64,000 bases of DNA, taken from assembly GCF_024396695.1 (NCBI RefSeq), contig NZ_CP094359.1, positions 186,001 to 250,000 of the forward strand. Reading direction: 5' to 3'. Source of the DNA: Acidithiobacillus sp. YTS05 (GTDB lineage: Bacteria; Pseudomonadota; Gammaproteobacteria; Acidithiobacillales; Acidithiobacillaceae). The position numbers and the translations under genes were made by a program. This document shows, piece by piece, positions 29,533 through 39,018 of the stretch; within the stretch, counting starts at the first letter, position 1; every line of letters begins with the position of its first letter. The notes beneath the pieces are model-generated. The model was not told the origin of the DNA. It did not search any database and saw nothing but the letters and a program-made list of their open reading frames with translations.

Positions 29533-29906
29533 TGGAAGACGGTGGCCACGGCCAGGCGAAAGGCGGGGATTGGGGTCTCGAACTCATCGCCGTCTTCACT
29601 CACCCACTCGTAGCTGCCATGCATACTGCCGACCGGGGTAGGTAACACGGTGCCGCTGGTGTACTGGAAGTGCTCGCCCGGGGCGAGGGTGGGATGTTCG
29701 CCGACGACGCCGGGGCCGCGCACTTCCTGTATCCGTCCATCCGCATCGGTGATGATCCAGTGGCGGTTGCGCAGCTGTGCGGTCTTCGGGCCATGATTCT
29801 CGATGCGAATCTGGTAGGCAAAGACGTAATGCTCCTGCTCCGGACTGGATTGCTCGGGGATATAGCGGGTGTCGACCTGAATTTGGATCTCGGTCGGGAC
29901 GCTCAT
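29529..29906 (-). CDS. apaG: ApaG domain protein
   Basis: A 125-residue beta-sandwich protein with YQIRIENHGPKTAQLRNRHWIITDADG, GEHPTLAPGEHFQYTSG and GSMHGSYEW, all ApaG hallmarks including the GxG glycine-rich region. ApaG (CorD) is associated with divalent metal resistance and stress; its biochemical role is uncertain. A GAGCGATGATTTATG-type leader precedes the ATG. It is divergent from the Fpg-like gene. Confidence 0.94.
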   Translation of the reverse strand: MSVPTEIQIQVDTRYIPEQSSPEQEHYVFAYQIRIENHGPKTAQLRNRHWIITDADGRIQEVRGPGVVGEHPTLAPGEHFQYTSGTVLPTPVGSMHGSYEWVSEDGDEFETPIPAFRLAVATVFH

Positions 29907-30044
29907 AAATCATCGCTCCTTCGCTAGCGTTCTTGTCAGTCTATTCCCCCGCTTTCGGGCTGCCAAGTTTCCGACTGGCAGTTTCCGCCTGGCAAGCGAG
30001 CGCGGTAGACTAGGGCCGACAGGATAATGAAGTGAGTACAGACT

Positions 30045-30845
30045 ATGGCAGAATTGCCCGAAATCGAATTGTTCAAACAAAAACTGCAACGTAGTGTGCT
30101 GCGCAAAAAGCTCGGTGCCTTGCGTCTGCAGAATGCCAAGGGCGAGCAGCTCGCCGAGGCCGGCGGACTGGCGGAGGACGCCTTGCAAGGGAAGGAAATC
30201 ACCGATATCCATCGCTACGGTACCCAGGTCTTTTGCGAGCTGGACCGGCGCGAGATCCTTGCCCTGCAGTTGGGCGGAGATCTGGTAATGGATCTGGAGC
30301 GCGGCGCTCCAGCGGAAGAGGGCAACGATAACCGCGCGGGCCTGGAACTGGCCATCAATGCGCAGCTGCGCCTGCGCTTGCAAGGGACCCAACTGGGGGG
30401 TCGTCTGCGCCTGCTGGACGAGACCAGTGATGTGGATTTTCTCACCAAGCTGGGGCCGGATCCGTTGCTCGTCCCGACAGATGGGCTGAGTCATCTGCGC
30501 GAATCGTTGGCGCGGCGTCGTAGCGCCCTGCGCAATGTGCTGCTGGATGACAGCTTCGTGACCGGCATCGGTCCTCTGTGGGCCGATGAGATTCTGTTTC
30601 AGGCGCGTTTGCGCCCGGATCGTACGGTTCCCAGCCTCAGTGAAGAGGAGCGGGATCGTTTTCTGGAACAGATTCCGCAGGTCTTGCAACGAGTGCTGCG
30701 CTCGCAGGCGAAGATTCCCTTGTTGCCCAAGACCTTCCTCACCCGCCATCGGGAGGATGGGCACTGTCCGACCTGTGGGGGAGCGTTGGAGTCGTTGCCG
30801 GTTGGGGGCAAAACGGCGCTGTTTTGCCCTGCCTGCCAGATCTGA
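30045..30845 (+). CDS. Fpg/Nei-family protein lacking catalytic residues
   Basis: A 266-residue homologue of MutM. The fold landmarks remain: AELPEIE at the start, the H2TH-like GIGPLWADEILFQ and a C-terminal zinc finger CPTCGG...FCPACQ. The residues for chemistry and lesion reading are gone. The N-terminal Pro is Ala, the RRGKYLL Lys is replaced (RYGTQVF), DPRRFG is DETSDVDF, GVGNIYANE is GIGPLWADE, and the final zinc-finger Arg is Ile. It may bind DNA without glycosylase activity, or use its N-terminal Ala amine. No gene symbol is justified. It stands divergent from apaG. Confidence 0.85.
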   Translation: MAELPEIELFKQKLQRSVLRKKLGALRLQNAKGEQLAEAGGLAEDALQGKEITDIHRYGTQVFCELDRREILALQLGGDLVMDLERGAPAEEGNDNRAGLELAINAQLRLRLQGTQLGGRLRLLDETSDVDFLTKLGPDPLLVPTDGLSHLRESLARRRSALRNVLLDDSFVTGIGPLWADEILFQARLRPDRTVPSLSEEERDRFLEQIPQVLQRVLRSQAKIPLLPKTFLTRHREDGHCPTCGGALESLPVGGKTALFCPACQI

Positions 30846-30900
30846 AAGGGTCTGCTGCTGGTGCGGCGCGAGGATCAGTCCGCGCTCCGCGGGGTGCTGC

Positions 30901-31344
30901 TCAAGGGTGGCGCCAGGGCAAGCCGCTCGCCTTCCAGCCCTCAAGCTTGCCGCGCTGTCCGTGTTCGTCGCCCTTGCCATCAAAGCCGCCAAGGATGTTG
31001 TAGGCATGCGTGTATCCCAGGTCGGCCAGATGCTCGGCGGCCTCGGTGGAGCGTCCGCCAGTGCGGCAAAGCAGCAGCAATAAATCGTCTGGCTCAGTGA
31101 TTGCCTGGAGCTGTTGGTCGAAATCCGAGTTGGGAGTCATCCCCGGATAGAGCTTCCACGGCACATGGCAACACCCTTCAACAAAGCCGGAAAACTCCAG
31201 CTCGGGATGCGAGCGCACATCGATCAATTTGGCCTTGGGATGCTCGCGTAGAAGCGCATGGGCCTCTTCCGGAGTCAGGTCTCCTGCGTGCTTTTTGCCT
31301 TGCGCCCGCTGCGTAGCGCGGGCGAGGATTTCTTCAGTGTCCAT
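30901..31344 (-). CDS. Rhodanese-domain sulfurtransferase
   Basis: A 147-residue single rhodanese domain. The active-site loop is LLCRTGGRS with catalytic Cys, and the upstream KAKLIDVRSHPELEFSGFVEG matches the family. A ~25-residue N-terminal extension (MDTEEILARATQRAQ) precedes it. It could move sulfane sulfur from thiosulfate or persulfides, apt in a sulfur oxidiser. An AGGAGG site precedes the ATG. It is convergent with the Fpg-like gene and divergent from glnA. Confidence 0.9.
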   Translation of the reverse strand: MDTEEILARATQRAQGKKHAGDLTPEEAHALLREHPKAKLIDVRSHPELEFSGFVEGCCHVPWKLYPGMTPNSDFDQQLQAITEPDDLLLLLCRTGGRSTEAAEHLADLGYTHAYNILGGFDGKGDEHGQRGKLEGWKASGLPWRHP

Positions 31345-31524
31345 GGTGTGCCTCCTGATTTTGCGTAGCACTCTAGTATAAGAGAAATTGTCGTGTTCGG
31401 CTGTAGCGACGCGCTGGGCGGCTCGATCAAGCCCTAGGCGCCGCCTGCATTCCGCCGTACACTTGCCGCATTGGCGCCCCAATCTGGGGCAGGTTCATTG
31501 ACGAGTGCCGTGGAGGAAAAGCTC

Positions 31525-32940
31525 ATGGGGTACAGCCCGAAAGACGTGCTGCAATTGATTTCCGAAAAAGATGTCAAGTTCATTGATTTTCGTTTTACCG
31601 ACACCAAGGGCAAGGAACAGCACGTCTCGGTGCCGTCCCACACCATCGAAGAGAAGACCTTTATCGAAGGCAAGATGTTTGATGGTTCCTCCATTACCGG
31701 CTGGAAGGGCATTAACGAGTCCGACATGATCCTCATGCCCGAGGCGGGTTCGGCGGTACTCGATCCCTTCACCGACGAGGTCACCCTGATCATTCGTTGC
31801 GACGTGATCGAGCCTGCCACCGGCCAGGGCTATGAGCGCGATCCGCGCAGCCTGGCCAAGCGCGCCGAGGCGTATCTGAAGAGCACCGGCATTGCCGATA
31901 CCGCCTACTTTGGGCCGGAGAACGAATTCTTCGTCTTCGATTCCGTCACCTGGCACATCGACATGAGTGGCTGCGGCTATAAGGTCGATGCCGAAGAGGC
32001 GGCCTGGAATTCCGGCAAGGAATACGAATCGGGCAACATGGGCCATCGTCCGGGCGTCAAGGGCGGCTACTTTCCGGTACCGCCGGTGGATTCGGCACAG
32101 GATCTGCGTTCGGCCATGTGTCTGGCCCTGGAGGAGATGGGCTTGACCGTCGAAGTGCACCATCACGAGGTGGCCACCGCCGGGCAGCATGAGATCGGCG
32201 TGGGCTTCAGCACCCTGACGCGCAAGGCCGATGAGGTGCAGATTCTCAAATACGTGGTGCACAACGTCGCGGCGGCCTATGGGCAGACCGCTACCTTCAT
32301 GCCCAAGCCCATCGTCGGCGACAATGGCAGCGGCATGCACGTGCATCAGTCCCTGGCCAAGGATGGCAAGAACCTCTTCACCGGCGACGCCTATGGTGGT
32401 CTGTCGGAACTGGCGCTGTACTACATCGGCGGCATCATCAAGCACGCCAAGGCCATCAACGCCCTGACCAACCCCAGCACCAACAGCTACAAGCGTCTGG
32501 TGCCCCACTTCGAGGCGCCGGTGCTGCTCGCCTACTCGGCCAAGAACCGTTCGGCCTCGATTCGTATCCCCTATGTCAGTAACCCCAAGGCGCGGCGCAT
32601 CGAGGTGCGTTTCCCGGATTCCACCGCCAATCCCTATCTGGCCTTTGCGGCGATGATGATGGCGGGTCTGGATGGCATCCAGAACAAGATCCATCCCGGC
32701 GATGCCATGGACAAGAACCTCTATGATCTGCCCGCCGAAGAGCAGGAGAAGATCCCCGGCGTGGCGGCTTCGCTGGAAGAGGCCCTGCGTGCCCTGGAGG
32801 CCGATCATGAGTTCCTGATGAAAGGTGGGGTCTTTACCCCGGAATGGCTGGAAGGCTACCTGGACGTGAAGTGGGCCGAAGTCCAGGCCCTGCGCGTCAC
32901 CACCCATCCCGTAGAATACCAGATGTACTATAGTCTCTGA
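31525..32940 (+). CDS. glnA: Glutamine synthetase type I (beta)
   Basis: A 471-residue enzyme forming glutamine from glutamate, ammonium and [20 protein letters not shown], the ATP-site [17 protein letters not shown] and the adenylylation loop NLYDLPAEE with its Tyr are present, indicating the GSI-beta type regulated by GlnE. The ATG follows GGAGGAAAAG. The 180-bp divergent gap to the rhodanese gene contains no consensus sigma-54 element that I can see. Confidence 0.98.
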   Translation: MGYSPKDVLQLISEKDVKFIDFRFTDTKGKEQHVSVPSHTIEEKTFIEGKMFDGSSITGWKGINESDMILMPEAGSAVLDPFTDEVTLIIRCDVIEPATGQGYERDPRSLAKRAEAYLKSTGIADTAYFGPENEFFVFDSVTWHIDMSGCGYKVDAEEAAWNSGKEYESGNMGHRPGVKGGYFPVPPVDSAQDLRSAMCLALEEMGLTVEVHHHEVATAGQHEIGVGFSTLTRKADEVQILKYVVHNVAAAYGQTATFMPKPIVGDNGSGMHVHQSLAKDGKNLFTGDAYGGLSELALYYIGGIIKHAKAINALTNPSTNSYKRLVPHFEAPVLLAYSAKNRSASIRIPYVSNPKARRIEVRFPDSTANPYLAFAAMMMAGLDGIQNKIHPGDAMDKNLYDLPAEEQEKIPGVAASLEEALRALEADHEFLMKGGVFTPEWLEGYLDVKWAEVQALRVTTHPVEYQMYYSL

Positions 32941-32963
32941 GCCTAGCTGGTTTCTGCTGCTGG

Positions 32964-32987
32964 AGCCCCGCCCTCGCGGGGCTTTTT
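32964..32987 (+). terminator. Terminator after glnA
   Basis: An 8-bp stem AGCCCCGC/GCGGGGCT with a 4-base loop runs into a short T tract, 23 bp after the glnA stop. Confidence 0.88.
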
Positions 32988-33050
32988 ACTTGCTGAACCG
33001 GCAGACTTGCGCTAATTGTTCCGGACTGAGGAATGCAGAGGAGATTGATC

Positions 33051-33575
33051 ATGCAATCATCTGGGCGTCGCACGTGCACGCTTGCAGTTGTAGTCGCTTT
33101 GCTAAGTACCGGCCTGGCATTCGATGCACAGGCCACGATCTATCGCTGGGTTTCTCCGGATGGTGTGGTCAGTTACGGCGGAAATCCTCCCGCCAATGCG
33201 CGCCAGGTAGAGACCCTCGACGGGGCACCAATGCCTAGCGCCCCGGACCATGCCGCGCCAGCAAGTGGGCCGCTGGGCAATCGACCAGCGCAGTCGTCGC
33301 CGGAGCAGCCCGCTGCGCCGCAGAATCATGCAGATAACCAAGCACAACAGGCCCTCAAGATGCAACTGGCGGCTGCGCGCTTGCAGCTTCTGCAAGCTAC
33401 TCAAGCCTACGAGAAAGGGAAAGCAGTTCGCTATGGCAATGAGCGTAATTATGCCCGCTATCTGCAGCGCATCGATAGCCTGAAAGAGGCGGTACACGTG
33501 GCGGAGCTGCGGGTAGCCCTGCTCCAGCATCAGTTGCAGCAGCAATCCTCCAGCACGCCCGAGCCGCGGAACTAG
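33051..33575 (+). CDS. Exported DUF4124-type protein
   Basis: A 174-residue protein with an N-terminal signal (LAVVVALLSTGLAFDAQA), then IYRWVSPDGVVSYGGNPP, the short beta motif of the DUF4124 family, a Pro/Ala-rich linker and a C-terminal coiled coil (about residues 105-165, Gln-rich). Such proteins are envelope-located and of unknown function. The ATG with GAGGAG upstream is preferred to one six codons earlier. It lies between glnA and surE in the same direction. Confidence 0.8.
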   Translation: MQSSGRRTCTLAVVVALLSTGLAFDAQATIYRWVSPDGVVSYGGNPPANARQVETLDGAPMPSAPDHAAPASGPLGNRPAQSSPEQPAAPQNHADNQAQQALKMQLAAARLQLLQATQAYEKGKAVRYGNERNYARYLQRIDSLKEAVHVAELRVALLQHQLQQQSSSTPEPRN

Positions 33576-33660
33576 ACCGCGGGACCGCGCCTGACGTACC
33601 ATAGGCCAGCGGTCCAAGGCTTGCTGGATCGCCGTGCCAGTCTCCAGCCATGGATGAGCA

Positions 33661-34419
33661 ATGCCCCGAATCCTTCTCAGTAATGATGATGGTTATCTGG
33701 CTCCCGGTCTGGCCGCCTTGGCCGAGGCGTTGCGGCCACTTGGCAGCATCGACGTGGTGGCCCCGGAGCAGGATCGCAGTGGCGCCAGCAATTCCCTCAC
33801 CCTGGACCGGCCCCTACGGGTTCGCACAGGTCTCAACGGTTTCCACTATCTGGTAGGTGGCACGCCCACCGATTGCGTCCATCTCGCGGCCACTGGAATT
33901 CTTCCCGAGCCGCCCGAAATGGTGGTTTCTGGTATCAATCGCGGCGCCAATATGGGCGACGATGTCCTCTACTCCGGTACCGTCGCTGCCGCCATGGAAG
34001 GTCGCCACCTGGGTATGCCGGCCATGGCCGTCTCTCTCGTTGGACGGGAACCGGAGCATTTCCACAGCGCGGCACGGGTTGCGGCGGATTTGTTACGGGG
34101 CCTGCTGGAAAATCCCCTTCCCGGCGACACCATCCTCAATGTCAACGTCCCGGACCTGCCCTATGCCGAGTTACAGGGTTTTGAGGTCACCCGCCTCGGG
34201 CGGCGGCACAAGAGCGAGATGCTCATGCCGGCGGCCGATCCGCGGGGAGAGCCGGTGTACTGGATTGGTCCTTCGGGGCGCGAGGCGGATGGTGGTCCCG
34301 GTACGGACTTCGATGCAGTGCGGCGCGGCTGTGTCTCCATCACCCCCCTCGATCTCGACATGACCCGCTACCGCTTCATGGATGATCTCTCGCAATGGCT
34401 GCGTTGTTGCGCGCGGTGA
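33661..34419 (+). CDS. surE: 5'/3'-nucleotidase SurE
   Basis: A 252-residue metal-dependent nucleoside-5'-monophosphatase. [13 protein letters not shown] with the metal-binding Asp pair opens the protein; [11 protein letters not shown] and [21 protein letters not shown] are the other signatures. It precedes pcm and rpoS, a classical stationary-phase cluster (nlpD is absent here). Confidence 0.97.
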   Translation: MPRILLSNDDGYLAPGLAALAEALRPLGSIDVVAPEQDRSGASNSLTLDRPLRVRTGLNGFHYLVGGTPTDCVHLAATGILPEPPEMVVSGINRGANMGDDVLYSGTVAAAMEGRHLGMPAMAVSLVGREPEHFHSAARVAADLLRGLLENPLPGDTILNVNVPDLPYAELQGFEVTRLGRRHKSEMLMPAADPRGEPVYWIGPSGREADGGPGTDFDAVRRGCVSITPLDLDMTRYRFMDDLSQWLRCCAR

Positions 34420-34433
34420 ACCCCGAAGTCGGG

Positions 34434-35093
34434 ATGATTTCGCCGCGCACCCGGGAGCGCATGGTGGCCGCGCTGCGTGCGGCCGGTATCGACGACGAAG
34501 AGGTCCTGGCCGTAATGGCCCAGGTACCCCGGCATCTCTTTGTCGCCGAGGCGCTGGCCTGTCGCGCCTACGAGCCGGTTTCCCTGCCGATCGGCTGGGG
34601 GCAGACCATTTCTCAGCCGCTCATCGTGGCGCGGATGCTTTCTGTGCTGCGGGCCAGTGGAAATCCGCGGCGGGTTCTGGAAATTGGCACGGGCTCGGGG
34701 TACCAGACGGCGTTGCTCGCCGCGTTGGGCTATGAGGTATACAGCATCGAGCGGATCGAAGGCTTGTTTACGGCGGCGCAGGAACTTCTGCAGCGGTTGC
34801 GCGCTCCAAACGTGCGTCTGCGCTTGGGAGATGGCAGTCAGGGCTGGGAGGCGTTTGCGCCCTTCGACGCGGTGCTGTTTGCTGCTGCCGTCCCTTGTGT
34901 CTTGCCCCCCTTGTTTCACCAACTCGTCGCGGGGGGCTGTCTGCTCATGCCGCAGGCCGACACCGCCGACGGGCAGCGTCTCAAGTTTTATCGCTGGAAT
35001 GGACAGGATGCCGAAGAGGAAGACCTTGGCGACTGTCGTTTTGTCCCGCTACTACCCGGGACGGTCAATCAGAGGGATCACCAAGGAGCCTGA
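34434..35093 (+). CDS. pcm: Protein-L-isoaspartate O-methyltransferase
   Basis: A 219-residue repair methyltransferase for isoaspartyl residues. [30 protein letters not shown] and the SAM motif [16 protein letters not shown] are diagnostic. The start is uncertain. The ATG giving [10 protein letters not shown] aligns best with family N-termini; a GTG overlapping the surE stop and an ATG at 34395 inside surE are alternatives, and none has a strong ribosome site. rpoS follows after 2 bp. Confidence 0.94.
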   Translation: MISPRTRERMVAALRAAGIDDEEVLAVMAQVPRHLFVAEALACRAYEPVSLPIGWGQTISQPLIVARMLSVLRASGNPRRVLEIGTGSGYQTALLAALGYEVYSIERIEGLFTAAQELLQRLRAPNVRLRLGDGSQGWEAFAPFDAVLFAAAVPCVLPPLFHQLVAGGCLLMPQADTADGQRLKFYRWNGQDAEEEDLGDCRFVPLLPGTVNQRDHQGA

Positions 35094-35095
35094 AC

Positions 35096-36028
35096 ATGAG
35101 CAGCGAAGCGTTGGAACTGCGGTCGGAGCTGGAACTGGAAGAAGAAAATAGCCAAGACAACGACGCAGCAGCTTCTCCCTTCGCCGAGCATGGTCCGGAT
35201 TGGGATGCCACCCAGTGCTATCTCGAAGAGATTGGCCATAATCCGCTGCTGACGGCAGAGGAAGAGATCACTCTGGGGCGCTTGGTGCAACAGGGCGACA
35301 GCGCCGCGCGCCAGCGTATGATCGAATGCAACCTGCGTCTGGTGGTTCGGCTGGCGCGACGTTATATCAATCGCGGATTGCCCCTCCTTGATCTGATTGA
35401 AGAGGGCAATCTTGGCCTGATCCATGCGGTGGAAAAATTCGACCCGGAGAAGGGCTTTCGCTTTTCTACCTACGCCACCTGGTGGATTCGGCAAAACATC
35501 GAGCGTGCCCTGATGAACCAGACGCGTACCATCCGTCTGCCGATTCATGTCATGAAGGAAATTTCCTCCATTTTGCGTGCGGCGCGTTGCCTGGAGCAAA
35601 AGCTGCAGCGCGATCCCACGCCGGATGAGGTAGCCGCAGCACTGGACCGTCCAGTGGAGCAGATTCGTCAGTGCCTTGACCTCGATGGCCGGGTCACCAG
35701 TCTGGACTCTGGCGGTGGGCGGGAAGAGGATCTTGGTCTGGCCGAGATTGTGCGCGACCCCGAGGTGGCCGGTCCCGAAGAGCGTCTGGCGGAGCTCAAC
35801 CTCAACCAGCGCATGTACGATTGGATTTCGGCGCTGGAGGAAAAGCAGCGCCTGGTGCTGTTCTGGCGTTTTGGTCTGGACGGCAACGACGGTGCCACCC
35901 TGGAAGATGTGGGCGGTCGACTCGGTCTGACGCGCGAACGGGTGCGCCAGATCCAGGTGGAGAGCCTCCTCCTTCTGCGGCGGCGCATCGAGGCCGAGCA
36001 GCTAGATCCCTTCACCCTGTTTTCCTGA
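35096..36028 (+). CDS. rpoS: RNA polymerase stationary-phase sigma factor RpoS
   Basis: A 310-residue sigma-70 family protein. An acidic N-terminus is followed by region 1.2 ([21 protein letters not shown]), region 2 ([56 protein letters not shown]) and the region 4 helix-turn-helix ([12 protein letters not shown]). It lacks the long region 1 of RpoD, fitting RpoS. The ATG follows AAGGAG. Its surE-pcm neighbours support the identity. Confidence 0.95.
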   Translation: MSSEALELRSELELEEENSQDNDAAASPFAEHGPDWDATQCYLEEIGHNPLLTAEEEITLGRLVQQGDSAARQRMIECNLRLVVRLARRYINRGLPLLDLIEEGNLGLIHAVEKFDPEKGFRFSTYATWWIRQNIERALMNQTRTIRLPIHVMKEISSILRAARCLEQKLQRDPTPDEVAAALDRPVEQIRQCLDLDGRVTSLDSGGGREEDLGLAEIVRDPEVAGPEERLAELNLNQRMYDWISALEEKQRLVLFWRFGLDGNDGATLEDVGGRLGLTRERVRQIQVESLLLLRRRIEAEQLDPFTLFS

Positions 36029-36030
36029 AC

Positions 36031-36405
36031 TCAGGCGCTGATGGGCAGCAGCGCCGCTGCCACTTGCCGGTCTTCTGCCAAAAGGATGCCGTAGGTGCGG
36101 CAGGCCGCGGCGCTGTCCATTGCTTCCACCGTCAGTCCGCTATCGCGCAGGGTGCGCAGTAGGGTGACGTCGAGGTGCTGCCTCCGTCCGGTGCCGAGTA
36201 GCACGACTTCTGGAATGGCAGCCAGTAGCGGTTGGAAATCCTCGCGGTCAAGTAGGCCGGCGTGGGTCGGACCCCAGGGGTGCAGCAAGAGGTCTTGCGC
36301 GAGCAGAACGCCGCCGTGGTAATGCTGACCATCGATGACAAATCCCAGCTCATCGTAGGATTGCAGGTTGTGGCGCAGGTTGCCGACCTGCCGGTGTAGT
36401 TTCAT
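36031..36405 (-). CDS. Mth938-like (DUF498) domain protein
   Basis: A 124-residue protein with VVLLGTGRRQHL and TVEAMDSAAACRTYGILLAEDRQVAAALL, the pattern of the Mth938/NDUFAF3-like family (COG3737). Mitochondrial relatives aid complex I assembly; the bacterial role is undefined. A GAGGAGA site precedes the ATG. It converges with rpoS, leaving 2 bp between stops, and is divergent from alaC. Confidence 0.85.
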   Translation of the reverse strand: MKLHRQVGNLRHNLQSYDELGFVIDGQHYHGGVLLAQDLLLHPWGPTHAGLLDREDFQPLLAAIPEVVLLGTGRRQHLDVTLLRTLRDSGLTVEAMDSAAACRTYGILLAEDRQVAAALLPISA

Positions 36406-36492
36406 GCCCGTCTCCTCAATTGACAGCGCCGATTTGCCTCTCTATTGTTCTCCGATTTTGATAGATGCCTCAAGGGCAGGACTCTGGTAGCC

Positions 36493-37677
36493 ATGAACAG
36501 CGATTTCGAGCGGATTCGACGCCTCCCGCCATATGTCTTCAATATTGTCACGGACCTGAAGCTGCAGGCCCGCAAGCGTGGCGAAGACATCATCGACTTT
36601 GGCATGGGCAATCCCGATCAGCCGACGCCGCAGTTCATCGTCGACAAGCTCTGTGAGACCGCCCAGCGCGGCGATACCCACCGCTACAGCGTCTCGCGTG
36701 GCATTCCACGGCTGCGAAAGGCCATTTCCGGCTGGTACGAGCGCCGCTATGGCGTTTCCATCGATCCGGAATCTGAGGCCATCGTCACCATTGGCTCGAA
36801 GGAGGGGCTGGCCCATCTGGCCCTTGCTACCATGGGCCCCGGTGATACGGTGTTGGTGCCGAGCCCGACCTACCCCATCCATCCCTATGGTTTTGTCATT
36901 GCCGGCGCCGATGTGCGCCATGTGCCCATGCTGCCGGGTCTCGATTTCTTCGACGAACTGGAAAAGGCGATAAAGGCGGCGTGGCCCAGACCCAAGATGC
37001 TGGTCATCAACTTTCCGCACAACCCCACCGCTGCAGTGGTCGATCTGGACTTCTTTGCCCGCATCGTGGAATTTGCCAAGGAACATCGCATCTGGGTGGT
37101 CCATGATCTGGCCTACGCCGACATTGTCTTCGATGGCTATCAGGCGCCGAGCTTTTTGCAGGTGCCGGGGGCCAAGGATGTCGGGGTCGAGTTCTTCACC
37201 CTGTCCAAGAGCTACAACATGCCTGGCTGGCGCGTCGGTTTCGCGGCGGGTAACCCCAAGCTGATCGGCGCCCTGGCACGCATTAAGAGCTATCTGGACT
37301 ATGGCACGTTTACCCCCATCCAGGTGGCCTCCATCACTGCCCTGGAAGGGCCGCAGGATTGCGTCGAGGACATCCGCAAGATGTATGAACAGCGCCGTGA
37401 TGTCCTTTGCGAAGGATTGAATGCGGCGGGATGGGAGGTGACGAGCCCGAAGGCCACGATGTTCGTCTGGGCGCGGATCCCGGAAGAACTGCGCGGCAAG
37501 GGATCGCTGGAGTTCTCCAAGATGGTGTTGGAGCGCGCCAAGGTGGCCGTCAGCCCGGGCATCGGTTTTGGCGAACTCGGCGATGAATATGTGCGTTTCG
37601 GTCTGGTGGAGAACGAGCATCGTACCCGGCAGGCCATTCGAGGGATCAAGCAGATGTTTCGCGAGGGATGGGGATGA
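36493..37677 (+). CDS. alaC: Class I PLP-dependent aminotransferase, AlaC-like
   Basis: A 394-residue aminotransferase. [24 protein letters not shown] and the PLP-Lys motif [17 protein letters not shown] match the AlaC/YfdZ alanine-synthesising group, which is often placed before hom-thrC. The ATG gives [16 protein letters not shown]. It overlaps hom by four bases, so the three genes form a coupled run. Activity on other substrates such as diaminopimelate precursors cannot be excluded. Confidence 0.9.
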   Translation: MNSDFERIRRLPPYVFNIVTDLKLQARKRGEDIIDFGMGNPDQPTPQFIVDKLCETAQRGDTHRYSVSRGIPRLRKAISGWYERRYGVSIDPESEAIVTIGSKEGLAHLALATMGPGDTVLVPSPTYPIHPYGFVIAGADVRHVPMLPGLDFFDELEKAIKAAWPRPKMLVINFPHNPTAAVVDLDFFARIVEFAKEHRIWVVHDLAYADIVFDGYQAPSFLQVPGAKDVGVEFFTLSKSYNMPGWRVGFAAGNPKLIGALARIKSYLDYGTFTPIQVASITALEGPQDCVEDIRKMYEQRRDVLCEGLNAAGWEVTSPKATMFVWARIPEELRGKGSLEFSKMVLERAKVAVSPGIGFGELGDEYVRFGLVENEHRTRQAIRGIKQMFREGWG

Positions 37678-38996
37678 GCACCGACAGTCGTCCAGTGCGC
37701 GTTGGCATCCTCGGTATGGGTACCGTGGGACAGGGCACCGTGCGCGTTCTGCTGCGCAACGCCGAAGAGATCACCCGCCGGGTAGGGCGCGATCTGCGTG
37801 TGGTCCACGCGGCGGTGCGCAGTCCGCAACGGCTGCAAGGTCTCGATTTTCCTGGCCGGGTCAGCGTGGATCCGTGGGCGGTGGTGCGCGACTCCGAGGT
37901 CGATGTGCTGGTGGAGGTGATGGGGGGCACTGGCCTTGCGCGCGAGCTGATCCTCGCCGCCATCGACAGCGGCAAGCATGTGGTCACCGCCAACAAGGCG
38001 CTGCTCGCTGAGCATGGCAACGAGATCTTCGCCGCGGCGCAGCGCCGCGGTGTCATGGTGGCCTTCGAGGCGGCGGTAGCCGGGGCTATCCCGATCATCA
38101 AGGCGATCCGCGAGGGCCTGGCAGGCAACCGCATCCATTGGCTGGCAGGGATCATCAACGGCACCAGCAATTACATTCTCACGCAGATGTTTCGCGAGGG
38201 CTGGAGCTTTGCCGAGGCCTTGGCCAAGGCGCAGGAGCTTGGCTATGCCGAGGCCGATCCGGCCCTCGACGTGGACGGCGGCGATGCGGCGCACAAGATT
38301 ACCCTGATGGCCTCCATCGCCTTTGGTATTCCCGTGGACTTTGCCCACTGCCATGTGGAGGGCATTCGCTCCTTACAGGGCGAGGATGTGCACTATGCGG
38401 CGGAGCTCGGTTACCGCATCAAGCTGCTGGGCATTGCGCGGCGACGTGACGATGGTGTCGAGCTGCGCGTGCATCCCACCCTGATTCCTCAGGATCATCT
38501 GCTTGCCCACGTGGAAGGCCCCTTCAATGCCGTGCTCGCCGATAGCGATGCCGCGGGGCAGAGTCTCTATTACGGCCGCGGCGCCGGTGGCGATCCGACC
38601 GCCAGTGCGGTGGTGGCCGATCTGGTCGACGTAGCACGCACCATGACCGCCGATCCCAGCAATCGGGTGCCGCATCTGGCCTTTCAGGCGGATGCCCTGA
38701 GCCCCTTGCCCTTGTTGCCCATGGCCGAAGTCGAAAGCGCTTACTACCTGCGCATTCAGGCGGAGAACCGCGCTGGGGTTCTCGCCCAGCTGGCGACGAT
38801 TCTGGCGGAATATCAGATCTCCATCGAGGCGCTGGTGCAGCGTGAGCGTCCTGGTGCCGCATCGGTTCCCATCGTCTTGCTTCTGCATCGTTGTCGCGAG
38901 GGCGATCTGGAGCAGGCCATTGCCCGTATCGAGGCCCTTCCCGTCGTCACTGCAGCGGTGCTGCGCTTGCGCGTCGAGTCCCTGGACGAAGGCTAA
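37674..38996 (+). CDS. hom: Homoserine dehydrogenase
   Basis: A 440-residue monofunctional enzyme reducing aspartate semialdehyde to homoserine. NADP-binding [13 protein letters not shown], the dimer/active-site [14 protein letters not shown], and [12 protein letters not shown] are seen; the last ~85 residues are an ACT domain ([21 protein letters not shown]), so threonine feedback control is likely. The ATG overlaps the alaC stop (ATGA); an ATG two codons earlier is also possible. thrC follows after 22 bp. Confidence 0.97.
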   Translation: MSTDSRPVRVGILGMGTVGQGTVRVLLRNAEEITRRVGRDLRVVHAAVRSPQRLQGLDFPGRVSVDPWAVVRDSEVDVLVEVMGGTGLARELILAAIDSGKHVVTANKALLAEHGNEIFAAAQRRGVMVAFEAAVAGAIPIIKAIREGLAGNRIHWLAGIINGTSNYILTQMFREGWSFAEALAKAQELGYAEADPALDVDGGDAAHKITLMASIAFGIPVDFAHCHVEGIRSLQGEDVHYAAELGYRIKLLGIARRRDDGVELRVHPTLIPQDHLLAHVEGPFNAVLADSDAAGQSLYYGRGAGGDPTASAVVADLVDVARTMTADPSNRVPHLAFQADALSPLPLLPMAEVESAYYLRIQAENRAGVLAQLATILAEYQISIEALVQRERPGAASVPIVLLLHRCREGDLEQAIARIEALPVVTAAVLRLRVESLDEG

Positions 38997-39018
38997 TTTC
39001 CACTCAAGGATCTTTGAC

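Noticed and set aside
31472..31495. TTGGCGC sequence upstream of glnA as a sigma-54 site
   Set aside because: There is no GC at the -12 position at the required spacing.
31495..32907. 470-codon open frame antisense to glnA
   Set aside because: It mirrors the entire glnA gene; the His/Gly/Asp-rich translation is the typical antisense of GC-rich genes.
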